From: Flavobacterium paronense
Lineage (GTDB): Bacteria; Bacteroidota; Bacteroidia; Flavobacteriales; Flavobacteriaceae
NCBI RefSeq assembly: GCF_030409795.1
Contig: NZ_JAUFQN010000019.1
Location: 1,674,001-1,738,000 of the forward strand
Reading direction: 5' to 3'
DNA: 64,000 nt
In this document: one piece after another, positions 32,766-40,555 of the stretch
Position numbering within the stretch: position 1 is the stretch's first letter
Layout: every line of letters begins with the position of its first letter
Translations under genes and position numbers: made by a program
Notes under the pieces: model-generated
The model's input: only the letters and a program-made list of their open reading frames with translations
Databases searched by the model: none
Told to the model about the DNA's origin: nothing

Positions 32766-33662
32766 TTACAAAGCATCTATTAATTTTTCTGCAGAATTAT
32801 ATTGAAATACTGAAGGGACATTTAATTTTAAAGAAGAAGATTGGCGACCAGAAATATGTAGTTTACTTGAATTTTCTTTTAAAATTTTATTATAAAAATT
32901 CAAAATGTAATCATCTATTTCATCTGCTGTAGGCATAACAGTAAAGTGAGAAACATATTCGACATTATCATAAAATTTATTAATTTCTAATAAGTCTATA
33001 AAAGGAATGCTAGACCCAAAGTAAATGGTTTTATATCCTTTATTTATAAGGAGATAGTTAATAAACATCAAAGAAATTTCATGTGCTTCGTTTTCTGGAA
33101 GGAAAAGCACAAAAGTCTTTTCAGAGTCAATAAGTTTATTTTTAATTTGAATTGAACAGATATTTTCAACAAGTTTTTGATAAATCAAATTACTTATAAA
33201 GTGTTCGTGAATTGGTTTAATTGAATTAGTTTGCCATAACATCCCTATTTCACTGAGAAAAGGAATGTATATTTCTATAAAGATAGATGAAAAACTCTTG
33301 GTTTTCGTTAATTCATTGTGTGTTTCATTAAACAAAACGGCATCAAAATTAAGCATTGCTATTTTTAAAATATTTATTGCAAAGACAGAATTTGTTTTAT
33401 CAGAATAAACTTCTTTGACTAAATTATTTAATTCTAAGTCTGATAATTTAGCAATCCTAGAAATCTTATAACCGTAATTATTTAAAAAAGAAACATTCAG
33501 AAGTTTTTGAAATTCATCTAAAGAGTAATAACGAATATTTGTTTCGGTTCTACTGGGCTTAAATAACTGGTATCGTTTTTCCCAAATTCTAATAGTATGA
33601 GATTTTATCCCTGATAGATTTTCTAAATCCTTTATACTAAATTGAGATTTAATTTTGTTCAT
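32766..33662 (-). CDS. MerR-family regulator with B12-binding-type domain (CarH/LitR-like)
   Basis: About 298-aa regulator. MerR-type winged helix at the N-terminus (FSIKDLENLSGIKSHTIRIW, EKRYQLFKPSRTETNIRYYS), then a helical bundle and a Rossmann B12-binding-type domain. Motifs of adenosylcobalamin photoreceptors are kept: W143 followed after nine residues by E153-H154 (W-x9-EH) and a lower-ligand candidate H194 in ENEAHEIS (E-x-H). In CarH-type repressors, light breaks the cobalt-carbon bond and frees carotenoid promoters. The gene is immediately upstream of crtI and divergent from the adenosylcobalamin-forming enzyme. ATG at 33662 is chosen because a full promoter overlaps the longer TTG start at 33713. 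Confidence 0.9.
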   Translation of the reverse strand: MNKIKSQFSIKDLENLSGIKSHTIRIWEKRYQLFKPSRTETNIRYYSLDEFQKLLNVSFLNNYGYKISRIAKLSDLELNNLVKEVYSDKTNSVFAINILKIAMLNFDAVLFNETHNELTKTKSFSSIFIEIYIPFLSEIGMLWQTNSIKPIHEHFISNLIYQKLVENICSIQIKNKLIDSEKTFVLFLPENEAHEISLMFINYLLINKGYKTIYFGSSIPFIDLLEINKFYDNVEYVSHFTVMPTADEIDDYILNFYNKILKENSSKLHISGRQSSSLKLNVPSVFQYNSAEKLIDAL

Positions 33663-33683
33663 TAAATTATACTTTATTTTAAA

Positions 33684-33713
33684 CAAATATATGAATTGAA
33701 TATGATTAAGCAA
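33684..33713 (-). promoter_or_regulatory. Promoter of the MerR/B12-type regulator gene
   Basis: Minus strand: TTG (33711-33713), 19-base spacer, TATATTTG (33684-33691), 22 bases before the ATG at 33662. Both elements are perfect. Confidence 0.75.
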
Positions 33714-33773
33714 AATACTTCAGTTATTAATTGATTTAAATTAGTAATAATCCATTAAAACTTTAATTTTTGC

Positions 33774-33781
33774 TATTTTTG
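33774..33781 (+). promoter_or_regulatory. -7 box for the cobalamin adenosyltransferase gene
   Basis: TATTTTTG, 22 bases before the ATG at 33804; no TTG at the right spacing. It lies about 80 bases from the divergent regulator promoter, so a regulator bound between them could affect both. Confidence 0.55.
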
Positions 33782-33803
33782 AAATGAAATATTAAAATTC
33801 ATA

Positions 33804-34373
33804 ATGAAAGTATATACCAAAACAGGTGACTTAGGAAACACATCATTATTTGGTGGAACTCGTGTTCCAAAACACCATATACGTATTGAAAGTTACGGAA
33901 CTGTTGACGAACTAAACTCACACATTGGTTTAATTCGCGATCAGGAAATCAATCAATTATACAAAAATGTTCTGATTGAAATACAAGACCGCTTGTTTAC
34001 AGTTGGCGCAATTCTGGCAACTCCACCAGAAAAAGAAACACTAAAAAATGGACAACCTAGATTACAAAATCTAGGAATAACAGAAAGTGATATTGAATTT
34101 CTAGAAAAGGAAATAGACACCATGGAAGATTCCTTACCGCAAATGACACACTTTATTTTGCCTGGTGGACATACTACTGTGTCATATTGTCACATTTCAC
34201 GCTGCGTTTGCCGTAGAGCGGAACGTTTAGCTGTGCATTTACATGAATTAGAGCCTACCGATGAACTTGTAATAAAGTACCTAAACCGACTTTCTGACTA
34301 CCTTTTTGTATTGGCACGAAAGTTGTCCAAAGATTTGTCTGCAGATGAAGTACAATGGATTCCGAGGAAATAG
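33804..34373 (+). CDS. Cob(I)alamin adenosyltransferase, PduO type
   Basis: 189-aa ATP:corrinoid adenosyltransferase that transfers the adenosyl group of ATP to cob(I)alamin, making adenosylcobalamin. The PduO signature is complete: VYTKTGDLGNTSLFGGTRV (residues 3-21), SYGTVDELNSHIGL (about 31-44) and, near the C-terminus, RCVCRRAERLAVHL with the conserved Arg/Glu and LNRLSDYLFVLAR. Trimeric cytoplasmic enzyme. It stands divergently next to the B12-binding MerR regulator, a likely functional link. A long inverted repeat follows the stop codon. Confidence 0.95.
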   Translation: MKVYTKTGDLGNTSLFGGTRVPKHHIRIESYGTVDELNSHIGLIRDQEINQLYKNVLIEIQDRLFTVGAILATPPEKETLKNGQPRLQNLGITESDIEFLEKEIDTMEDSLPQMTHFILPGGHTTVSYCHISRCVCRRAERLAVHLHELEPTDELVIKYLNRLSDYLFVLARKLSKDLSADEVQWIPRK

Positions 34374-34431
34374 TGTTCAGTAAACAGTATTGAAAAAACT
34401 GTGGTTTACAGATCTCTAAAAACTGAACACT
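34372..34431. repeat. Long inverted repeat after the adenosyltransferase gene
   Basis: Outer arms AGTGTTCAGT (34372-34381) and ACTGAACACT (34422-34431) are perfect, with nested arms GTAAAC/GTTTAC and CAGT/ACTG inside. The stop codon (34371-34373) overlaps the left arm. No T-tract follows, so it is not a standard terminator; it could stabilise the mRNA end. Confidence 0.65.
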
Positions 34432-34485
34432 GACCACTTGCAAAACAACGTTCTTAAACATATTTAAAAATAAATCAAAAAAAAC

Positions 34486-34515
34486 TTGACTTTTTCAGTA
34501 ATAAATTTATTTTTG
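34486..34515 (+). promoter_or_regulatory. Promoter of the DUF2795 gene
   Basis: TTG (34486-34488), 19-base spacer, TATTTTTG (34508-34515), 23 bases before the ATG at 34539. Confidence 0.75.
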
Positions 34516-34538
34516 CATTAAATTAAAATCGATAGAAG

Positions 34539-34760
34539 ATGTATTGGACGTTAGAATTAGCATCGTATTTAAGTGATGCGCCTTGGCCAGCAACCAAAGA
34601 TGAACTTATAGATTACGCCATCAGAACAGGTGCTCCTCTTGAAGTAGTTGAGAATTTACAATCTATAGAAGATGAAGGAGAAATCTACGAATCTATGGAA
34701 GAAATTTGGCCTGATTATCCAACCGACGAAGATTACCTTTGGAATGAGGATGAATATTAA
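34539..34760 (+). CDS. DUF2795 domain-containing small acidic protein
   Basis: 73-aa acidic protein: MYWTLELASYLSDAPWPATK at the start, KDELIDYAIRTGAPLEVVEN, then an Asp/Glu/Tyr-rich tail (WPDYPTDEDYLWNEDEY). Matches DUF2795, found in many bacteria without known function. It has its own good promoter and a terminator, and precedes secA, but is probably transcribed separately. Confidence 0.88.
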   Translation: MYWTLELASYLSDAPWPATKDELIDYAIRTGAPLEVVENLQSIEDEGEIYESMEEIWPDYPTDEDYLWNEDEY

Positions 34761-34782
34761 AAAATAAAAAATCACAAAAGAG

Positions 34783-34808
34783 AAAAGTCCGTTTAGGGCT
34801 TTTTTTTT
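34783..34808 (+). terminator. Terminator of the DUF2795 gene
   Basis: AAAAGTCC (34783-34790), loop GTTTA, GGGCTTTT with a run of T; one G-U pair in the stem. Confidence 0.8.
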
Positions 34809-34811
34809 GTT

Positions 34812-34819
34812 TAAATTTG
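34812..34819 (+). promoter_or_regulatory. -7 box for secA
   Basis: TAAATTTG right after the preceding terminator, about 135 bases before the secA start. The leader it would create contains two copies of the GATAAC/GACAAC repeat. No -33 TTG at normal spacing. Confidence 0.45.
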
Positions 34820-34828
34820 CACACCATA

Positions 34829-34928
34829 ATCGGTTGTCTGTTCTCTGTTTTAAAAGTTTTTCAATAAGCTAAATTTATTAAAATCTTTTTTACCAACGAA
34901 CAATACTGATAACCGAAAACTGATAACA
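34829..34928. repeat. GATAAC/GACAAC repeats in the secA leader
   Basis: Two copies in opposite orientation: 34829-34860 (CGGTTGTCTGTTCTCTGTTT) and 34899-34928 (ACTGATAACCGAAAACTGAT). Being inverted, they could pair in the RNA. Confidence 0.6.
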
Positions 34929-34953
34929 TTAAAATATAAATACCAACCCAATT

Positions 34954-37900
34954 ATGAGTTTCATAAATAGCATTATCAAAGCTTTTGTAGGCGACAAATC
35001 TCAAAAAGATGTCAAAGCTACACAACCTTATATAACCAAAATAAAAGCATTAGAACCTGTATTAGCAGCACTTTCTCACGATGAGTTAAGAGCTAAAACA
35101 GCAGAGTTCAAAGAAAAAATCAAACAAGCACGCGCCAAACAAGACGCCGATATTGAAGCTAAAAAAATAGAAGCCGAAAATACGGCTGATATCGATTTAA
35201 GAGAAGATATCTACAATGCCATTGACGCTTTAGAAAAAGAAGCTTACGAAATCTCAGAAAAAGTATTGATGGAAATCCTTCCTGAAGCTTTCGCCGTAAT
35301 TAAAGAAACGGCTAAACGTTTTAAAGAAAATTCAACTATTACTGTTACTTCAACTGAAAAAGACAGAGAACTTTCGGCTACAAAACCTTATATTACTTTA
35401 GTTGGAGACCAAACCAATTGGTCAAACCAATGGAATGCTGCCGGAAAAGAAATCACTTGGGACATGATTCACTACGATGTCCAGCTGATTGGAGGTATCG
35501 TATTACACGAAGGAAAAATTGCCGAAATGCAAACAGGTGAAGGAAAAACTTTGGTGGCTACACTTCCACTCTACTTAAATGCTTTAACAGGAAATGGGGT
35601 TCACTTAGTAACCGTGAATGATTACTTAGCAAAACGGGATAGTACATGGAAAGCTCCACTATTTGAATTTCATGGTTTAACAGTCGATTGTATTGATAAT
35701 CACTCACCAAATTCAGATGCACGTAGAAAAGCTTACGAAGCCGATATTACTTATGGTACTAATAACGAATTTGGTTTTGATTACCTGCGTGATAATATGG
35801 CGCATTCGCCGGAAGATTTGGTGCAAAGAAAACACAACTACGCGATTGTCGATGAGGTAGATTCTGTATTGATTGATGATGCCAGAACACCATTGATTAT
35901 TTCTGGCCCGGTGCCAGATGGTGACCGTCACGAATTCAACGAATTGAAACCAAAAATCGAAAACCTATACAACTTACAACGTCAATTGGCAAACGGATTT
36001 CTAACCGAAGCTAAACGTTTCTTCAAAGAAGGAAACATGAAAGATGCTGGTTTTCAACTGTTGAGAGCTTATAGAGCATTACCAAAAAATAAAGCACTTA
36101 TCAAATTCTTGAGTGAAGAAGGTGTTAAACAATTATTGCAAAAAACCGAAAACGAATACATGTCAGACAACAACCGTAAAATGCCGGAAGTTGACGAAGC
36201 AATGTATTTTGTAATAGAAGAAAAAAACAATCAAGTAGAATTATCAGATAACGGAATCCAATTTCTTTCGAAAGATACTGATGATAAGTTCTTTGTTTTA
36301 CCAGATATAGGAACCGAAATTGCCAACATCGAAAAACAAAATCTTGATAAAGACAAAGAAGCGGAAGCCAAAGAAAAATTATTCCAGGATTTTGGAATCA
36401 AATCAGAAAGAATTCACACTCTTACTCAACTATTAAAAGCCTATACGCTGTTTGAAAAAGATGTAGAATATGTTATCATGGACAATAAAATTTTAATTGT
36501 CGATGAGCAAACAGGTCGTATCATGGATGGTCGTCGTTATTCTGACGGATTACACCAAGCCATTGAAGCCAAAGAACAAGTTACCATTGAAGCTGCAACA
36601 CAAACATTTGCTACCATTACACTACAGAATTATTTCCGTATGTACAGCAAATTAGCCGGAATGACTGGAACAGCAGTAACAGAAGCGGGTGAACTTTGGG
36701 AAATCTATAAATTAGATGTTGTCGAAATTCCAACTAACCGAGGAATGTCAAGAATTGATAAAGAAGATTTAATTTACCGTTCGGTTCGTGAAAAATTCAA
36801 TGCTGTTATTGAAGATGTTACTCAATTATCTCAAGCCGGAAGACCAGTTCTTATTGGAACAACATCTGTAGAGATTTCAGAATTATTGAGCCGAATGTTG
36901 AAAATACGTGGTGTAAATCACAATGTATTGAATGCGAAAATGCATAAACAAGAAGCACAAATTGTAGAAGAAGCGGGTAAACCTGGAGTGGTAACAATCG
37001 CTACAAACATGGCTGGTCGTGGAACCGATATCAAGCTAACTCCAGAAGTAAAAGCTGCTGGTGGCTTAGCAATTATTGGAACTGAACGTCACGATTCACG
37101 TCGTGTTGACCGTCAGTTGCGTGGTCGTGCTGGTCGTCAAGGTGATCCGGGAAGTTCTCAGTTCTATGTTTCTCTTGAAGATAATTTGATGCGTTTATTC
37201 GGTTCAGACAGAGTAGCCAAAATCATGGACAGAATGGGATTGAAAGAAGGTGAAGTAATCCAACATTCAATGATGACTAAATCTATTGAACGTGCTCAGA
37301 AAAAAGTCGAGGAAAACAACTTCGGAACCCGTAAACGTTTGCTTGAATATGATGATGTTATGAATGCACAACGTGAAGTGGTTTACAAACGTCGCCGCCA
37401 TGCATTGCACGGAGAACGTCTGAAACTTGACATTGCCAATATGATGTATGATACTTGCGAATTAATCGTAAGTGAAAATAAAAGCAAAAACGATTTCAAA
37501 AACTTCGAATTTGAGTTGATTAGATACTTCTCTATAACTTCTCCAATTTCACAAAGTGATTTTGAGAAATTATCAGAAATGGAAATCACTGGTAAAGTAT
37601 ATAAAGCTGCAATGGCTTATTATGTTGAGAAAACGGAAAGAAGTGCTCGTGAAGCATTGCCGATTATTACAGATGTATACAAAAAAGAAGGAAATACATT
37701 TGAGAGAATTATTGTTCCGTTTTCAGATGGAATCAAAACGCTGAATGTAGTAACCGATTTGAAAAAAGCATACGATACTCATGGAGCACAATTAGTGGCT
37801 GACTTCGAAAAAAATATAACATTAGCTATTGTAGATGAAGCTTGGAAAAAACATTTACGCAAAATGGACGAGTTGAAACAATCGGTTCAATTGGCGGTTC

Positions 37901-38301
37901 ATGAACAAAAAGATCCATTGCTAATCTATAAATTAGAAGCTTTCAACTTATTCAGAACAATGCTTGATGGCGTTAATAAAGAAGTGATATCATTCTTGTT
38001 TAAAGGTGATTTACCACAGCAAAACAATAGCATTCAAGAAGCTCGTCAGGTTCGTGAAAAACAAAATTACATCGAAAGTAAAGATGAAATTCAAAGCAGT
38101 GAAAGTTCAAACCGTGAAGCTAGTCAAGCTGCTTCGCAACGACCTCAAGTAACTGAGACAATTGTTAGAGAAACTCCAAAAATTAACCGTAACGACACTG
38201 TCACGATTAAACACGTAATGAGCGGCAAAACCGAAAACATGAAATTCAAAAAAGCAGAAAGTATGTTGGCTTCGGGTGAATGGGTTTTGGTTCACGAATA
38301 A
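34954..38301 (+). CDS. secA: Preprotein translocase ATPase SecA
   Basis: 1115-aa motor ATPase that drives proteins through SecYEG. Visible: Walker A MQTGEGKTLVATLPLYL, motif II VDEVDSVLIDDARTPLIIS, helicase motifs TNMAGRGTDIKL and QLRGRAGRQGDPGSSQF, and the helical scaffold. It is longer than E. coli SecA through an insertion after residue about 320 (NLQRQLANGFLTEAKRFFKE ...) usual for Bacteroidetes. The C-terminus (KHVMSGKTENMKFKKAE ... SGEWVLVHE) lacks the zinc-binding CxCxSG motif, as I recall is normal for Flavobacteria. It starts at ATG 34954; the GLDR/Q-linker near residue 1050 is low complexity. Confidence 0.98.
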   Translation: MSFINSIIKAFVGDKSQKDVKATQPYITKIKALEPVLAALSHDELRAKTAEFKEKIKQARAKQDADIEAKKIEAENTADIDLREDIYNAIDALEKEAYEISEKVLMEILPEAFAVIKETAKRFKENSTITVTSTEKDRELSATKPYITLVGDQTNWSNQWNAAGKEITWDMIHYDVQLIGGIVLHEGKIAEMQTGEGKTLVATLPLYLNALTGNGVHLVTVNDYLAKRDSTWKAPLFEFHGLTVDCIDNHSPNSDARRKAYEADITYGTNNEFGFDYLRDNMAHSPEDLVQRKHNYAIVDEVDSVLIDDARTPLIISGPVPDGDRHEFNELKPKIENLYNLQRQLANGFLTEAKRFFKEGNMKDAGFQLLRAYRALPKNKALIKFLSEEGVKQLLQKTENEYMSDNNRKMPEVDEAMYFVIEEKNNQVELSDNGIQFLSKDTDDKFFVLPDIGTEIANIEKQNLDKDKEAEAKEKLFQDFGIKSERIHTLTQLLKAYTLFEKDVEYVIMDNKILIVDEQTGRIMDGRRYSDGLHQAIEAKEQVTIEAATQTFATITLQNYFRMYSKLAGMTGTAVTEAGELWEIYKLDVVEIPTNRGMSRIDKEDLIYRSVREKFNAVIEDVTQLSQAGRPVLIGTTSVEISELLSRMLKIRGVNHNVLNAKMHKQEAQIVEEAGKPGVVTIATNMAGRGTDIKLTPEVKAAGGLAIIGTERHDSRRVDRQLRGRAGRQGDPGSSQFYVSLEDNLMRLFGSDRVAKIMDRMGLKEGEVIQHSMMTKSIERAQKKVEENNFGTRKRLLEYDDVMNAQREVVYKRRRHALHGERLKLDIANMMYDTCELIVSENKSKNDFKNFEFELIRYFSITSPISQSDFEKLSEMEITGKVYKAAMAYYVEKTERSAREALPIITDVYKKEGNTFERIIVPFSDGIKTLNVVTDLKKAYDTHGAQLVADFEKNITLAIVDEAWKKHLRKMDELKQSVQLAVHEQKDPLLIYKLEAFNLFRTMLDGVNKEVISFLFKGDLPQQNNSIQEARQVREKQNYIESKDEIQSSESSNREASQAASQRPQVTETIVRETPKINRNDTVTIKHVMSGKTENMKFKKAESMLASGEWVLVHE

Positions 38302-38342
38302 GATTTTAGAAAACAATTTGCAGAAGGCATACTTAAGAATTT

Positions 38343-38380
38343 AATCCTCAACAGTGAAAATTGTTGGGGATTTTTTTTAC
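38343..38380 (+). terminator. Terminator of secA
   Basis: AATCCTCAACA (38343-38353) and TGTTGGGGATT (38362-38372), 11 pairs with one G-U, loop of eight, followed by TTTTTTT. Confidence 0.88.
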
Positions 38381-38552
38381 CTGATTCAAAAACTGTGAAA
38401 TATATAAATTAAATCATAAATTATATAAAACCTTTTCTATGAAGTAAAATACCTTCGCGCCGTCAAATAGAGTACCTTTACAGGAATCCGAAACATAAAT
38501 AACTATTGGATTTCAAAAGTTACTTCCTTTTATAACGCAATTCCCATTTACA

Positions 38553-39116
38553 TTGAAAATACACATTAAATACATGGTTTCGCTTCGTTGCAAAATAGCA
38601 GTGAAAGAGGAATTAGACAAATTGAAATTAGCACATTCAACTATTGATTTGGGAGAAGTGGTGCTTAAAAAAAATATTCATGCCGAGGATAGAGAATTAC
38701 TCCGCAAAGGATTGCTAAAAAAAGGATTGGAATTGATGGATGATAAAAAATCAATGCTAATCGAAAAGACTAAAAATGCCATTATAGAACTGGTACATTA
38801 CTCCGAAAAATATCCCAAAGTAAATTTTTCTGAATATCTGAGTAAGGAATTAGACTATAACTACACACATCTTGCGAATCTTTTTTCCGAAGTTACCGGA
38901 ACTACCATTGTAAATTACATCATTTTAAATAAAATAGAGCGTGTAAAAGAATTGCTTCTTTACGATGAGTTATCACTTACTGAAATAGGTCACTTAATGG
39001 AATATAGTAGTGTTGCCCACTTATCTAACCAATTTAAAAAAGTAACTGGACTGACGCCTACCTATTTTAAAAAAATCAAACAATACAAAAAAAGGATTCA
39101 ACTGGAAGAATTGTAA
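38553..39116 (+). CDS. AraC-family transcriptional regulator
   Basis: About 187-aa regulator whose C-terminal half is an AraC/XylS double helix-turn-helix: NYTHLANLFSEVTGTTIVNY (first HTH), then LTEIGHLMEYSSVAHLSNQF and KKVTGLTPTYFKK (second HTH and family signature). The N-terminal 80 residues (CKIAVKEELDKLKLAHSTI ...) are a small domain seen in a flavobacterial group, without ligand motif known to me. The start is either TTG 38553 or ATG 38574; homologues as I recall them begin with I-K-Y-M-V-S-x-R-C, favouring the TTG. Regulon unknown. Confidence 0.85.
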   Translation: MKIHIKYMVSLRCKIAVKEELDKLKLAHSTIDLGEVVLKKNIHAEDRELLRKGLLKKGLELMDDKKSMLIEKTKNAIIELVHYSEKYPKVNFSEYLSKELDYNYTHLANLFSEVTGTTIVNYIILNKIERVKELLLYDELSLTEIGHLMEYSSVAHLSNQFKKVTGLTPTYFKKIKQYKKRIQLEEL

Positions 39117-39143
39117 AATTAAGTTGGTATCCATAAATATAAT

Positions 39144-39175
39144 TCCCAATAGCATAAACTATTGGGATTTTTTTA
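39144..39175 (+). terminator. Terminator of the AraC-family gene
   Basis: TCCCAATAG (39144-39152), loop CATAAA, CTATTGGGA (39159-39167), then a run of eight T. Confidence 0.88.
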
Positions 39176-39181
39176 TATTTG
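39174..39181 (+). promoter_or_regulatory. -7 box for the 39201 gene
   Basis: TATATTTG, 19 bases before the ATG at 39201. It starts inside the T-tract of the preceding terminator; no -33 TTG at normal spacing. Confidence 0.5.
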
Positions 39182-39200
39182 AAATATAATTAAATTGTAA

Positions 39201-39779
39201 ATGAAAAATAAACTTCTTTTTGTTTTCCTTTTCCTAAGTATTTCAACTTTCTCACAAACTACAGAAAGTTTGAAAATAGCTACCAAAAATTTATATGAGG
39301 CTAATTATCTGATGGATTTTGAAACTATTGTTTCCTTTTCTTATCCAAATATGGTAATAACTTTAGGTAAAGATGTTATGCTGGAAAAGCTTGAGAAATA
39401 TTATGAAAATGATGAATACCGCTTGCGTGAACAATTAGAAACTTTAGCTTTTCAGTATGGCACAATAAAGAAACTAGAAGGCAAATCATTTTGTGTGATT
39501 ACATTTCGAAATCCGATGCGCTACTTTTTTGAAACCAAATTAAACACAGAAACTGCTTCTGAAAAAGCTACTTGGTTAAAGCAAATTAACAAAACAAATG
39601 AAGTTACTTTTGAGCCAAAAAGAAACAGTTTCAACGTAAGAAGAATTTCGACTTATATTGCAATTATGGACGAAACGACCAATAATACTTGGAGATTTTT
39701 CAACTTAGATGATGCCAATCAGTTAGCTTCATTTGAAACAATTTTTGGTGAAAGAGTAAAAAAAGAATTGGGTTTATAA
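39201..39779 (+). CDS. Exported protein of unknown function
   Basis: 192-aa protein with a clear signal peptide (MKNKLLFVFLFLSISTFSQ) and a mature part of alternating helices and strands: ATKNLYEANYLMDFETIVSF, DEYRLREQLETLAFQYGTIK and a C-terminal TWRFFNLDDANQLASFETIF. The size and pattern fit the SnoaL/NTF2-like exported proteins, but no residue proves it. Periplasmic or secreted. Monocistronic behind its own -7 box. Confidence 0.75.
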   Translation: MKNKLLFVFLFLSISTFSQTTESLKIATKNLYEANYLMDFETIVSFSYPNMVITLGKDVMLEKLEKYYENDEYRLREQLETLAFQYGTIKKLEGKSFCVITFRNPMRYFFETKLNTETASEKATWLKQINKTNEVTFEPKRNSFNVRRISTYIAIMDETTNNTWRFFNLDDANQLASFETIFGERVKKELGL

Positions 39780-39829
39780 AAAATAGTATTTACCTTTATC
39801 TTACTATTAGTAACTAATTAAAATATACC

Positions 39830-39940
39830 ATGGCAAAAGGAAAAGACGTTCAGAAAGCCGCTAAGAAAGAACCTCTAAAGACGGCAAAAGAAAAAAAAGC
39901 TGAAAAACGCGATAAGAAAAATTCTCCTAAAAGAGATTAA
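39830..39940 (+). CDS. Small lysine-rich protein
   Basis: 36 codons, MAKGKDVQKAAKKEPLKTAK then EKKAEKRDKKNSPKRD. It is extremely basic with no hydrophobic residues, so intrinsically disordered and a candidate nucleic-acid or ribosome binder. It is followed at once by a strong terminator, supporting it as a transcribed gene. Similar Lys-rich mini-proteins are common in Flavobacteria, as I recall. Function unknown. Confidence 0.6.
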   Translation: MAKGKDVQKAAKKEPLKTAKEKKAEKRDKKNSPKRD

Positions 39941-39979
39941 AATGAAAAACCATCCGCCGCGGCAGATGGTTTTTTCATT
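39941..39979. terminator. Strong bidirectional terminator
   Basis: AATGAAAAACCATC (39941-39954) pairs with GATGGTTTTTTCATT (39965-39979, one extra T), with a GC-rich inner loop CGCCGCGGCA. It separates the small Lys-rich gene from the convergent gene at 39998. Confidence 0.9.
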
Positions 39980-39997
39980 ATAATAACTAACTAAAAT

Positions 39998-40477
39998 TTA
40001 AAACTTGTAACCTGCTCCAATAAAGATTCCGTTTACAGCTACATCTCCAAAACCTAAAGAATACTTAGCATTTACGTCAATTTCTTCTGTAACATCATAG
40101 GTTGCCCCTAAATCAATATTTACTTTTAATTTGTCTTCAGTTGCATCTGAAAAATAGTTAAAACTTGGTCCAACTAAAGCACTGAACTTTTCAGCAAAAG
40201 TATATTTCGCCAAAACCGGAACGCTAAAAAAGTTAGAATCTGAAATAGCAACATACAATACCTCAGGTTGCACAGCAAATTTTTCTGAAACACCAATTGT
40301 AGCAAAACCTCCTAAAAAGAATCCTGTTTCCGAGGCAGTAGCAGTACTCCCGGCTACTTTTACTTTAATGGAAGCTAAATCAACTCCAGCTTTTACTCCG
40401 AATTTTGTGTCTTTTTGTGCTTGTACTGTAAGTGAACCGGCAAGTAATACTGCAACGATTAGTAATTTTTTCATCAT
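39998..40477 (-). CDS. Outer-membrane beta-barrel protein (porin-like)
   Basis: 159-aa exported protein: signal peptide (KLLIVAVLLAGSLTVQAQ), then KFGVKAGVDLASIKVKV and alternating amphipathic strands (GFFLGGFATIGVSEKFAVQP, EVLYVAISD, LGATYDVTEEIDVNAKYSLG) to a C-terminal aromatic end AGYKF. Typical of the small OMP_b-brl barrel family in Bacteroidetes. Role not known; may be a structural or narrow-pore protein. Two adjacent Met codons allow a start at 40477 or 40474. Confidence 0.85.
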   Translation of the reverse strand: MMKKLLIVAVLLAGSLTVQAQKDTKFGVKAGVDLASIKVKVAGSTATASETGFFLGGFATIGVSEKFAVQPEVLYVAISDSNFFSVPVLAKYTFAEKFSALVGPSFNYFSDATEDKLKVNIDLGATYDVTEEIDVNAKYSLGFGDVAVNGIFIGAGYKF

Positions 40478-40555
40478 TTTTATTGTTTAGATTAATAATG
40501 ATGTAAAAATACCTGCAGTCTCAAAAAGTAGCAATACGGCAAATAACGTATTTTA

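Noticed and set aside
33663-33713. Longer N-terminus for the MerR/B12 regulator from TTG 33713
   Set aside because: The TTG and the following bases are the -33 element, spacer and -7 box of a perfect promoter, and the added residues are unlike MerR proteins.
34829-34928. Regulated leader (SecM-like arrest) for secA
   Set aside because: No open frame with a start codon spans the leader, and the inverted repeats belong to a dispersed family found at unrelated genes.
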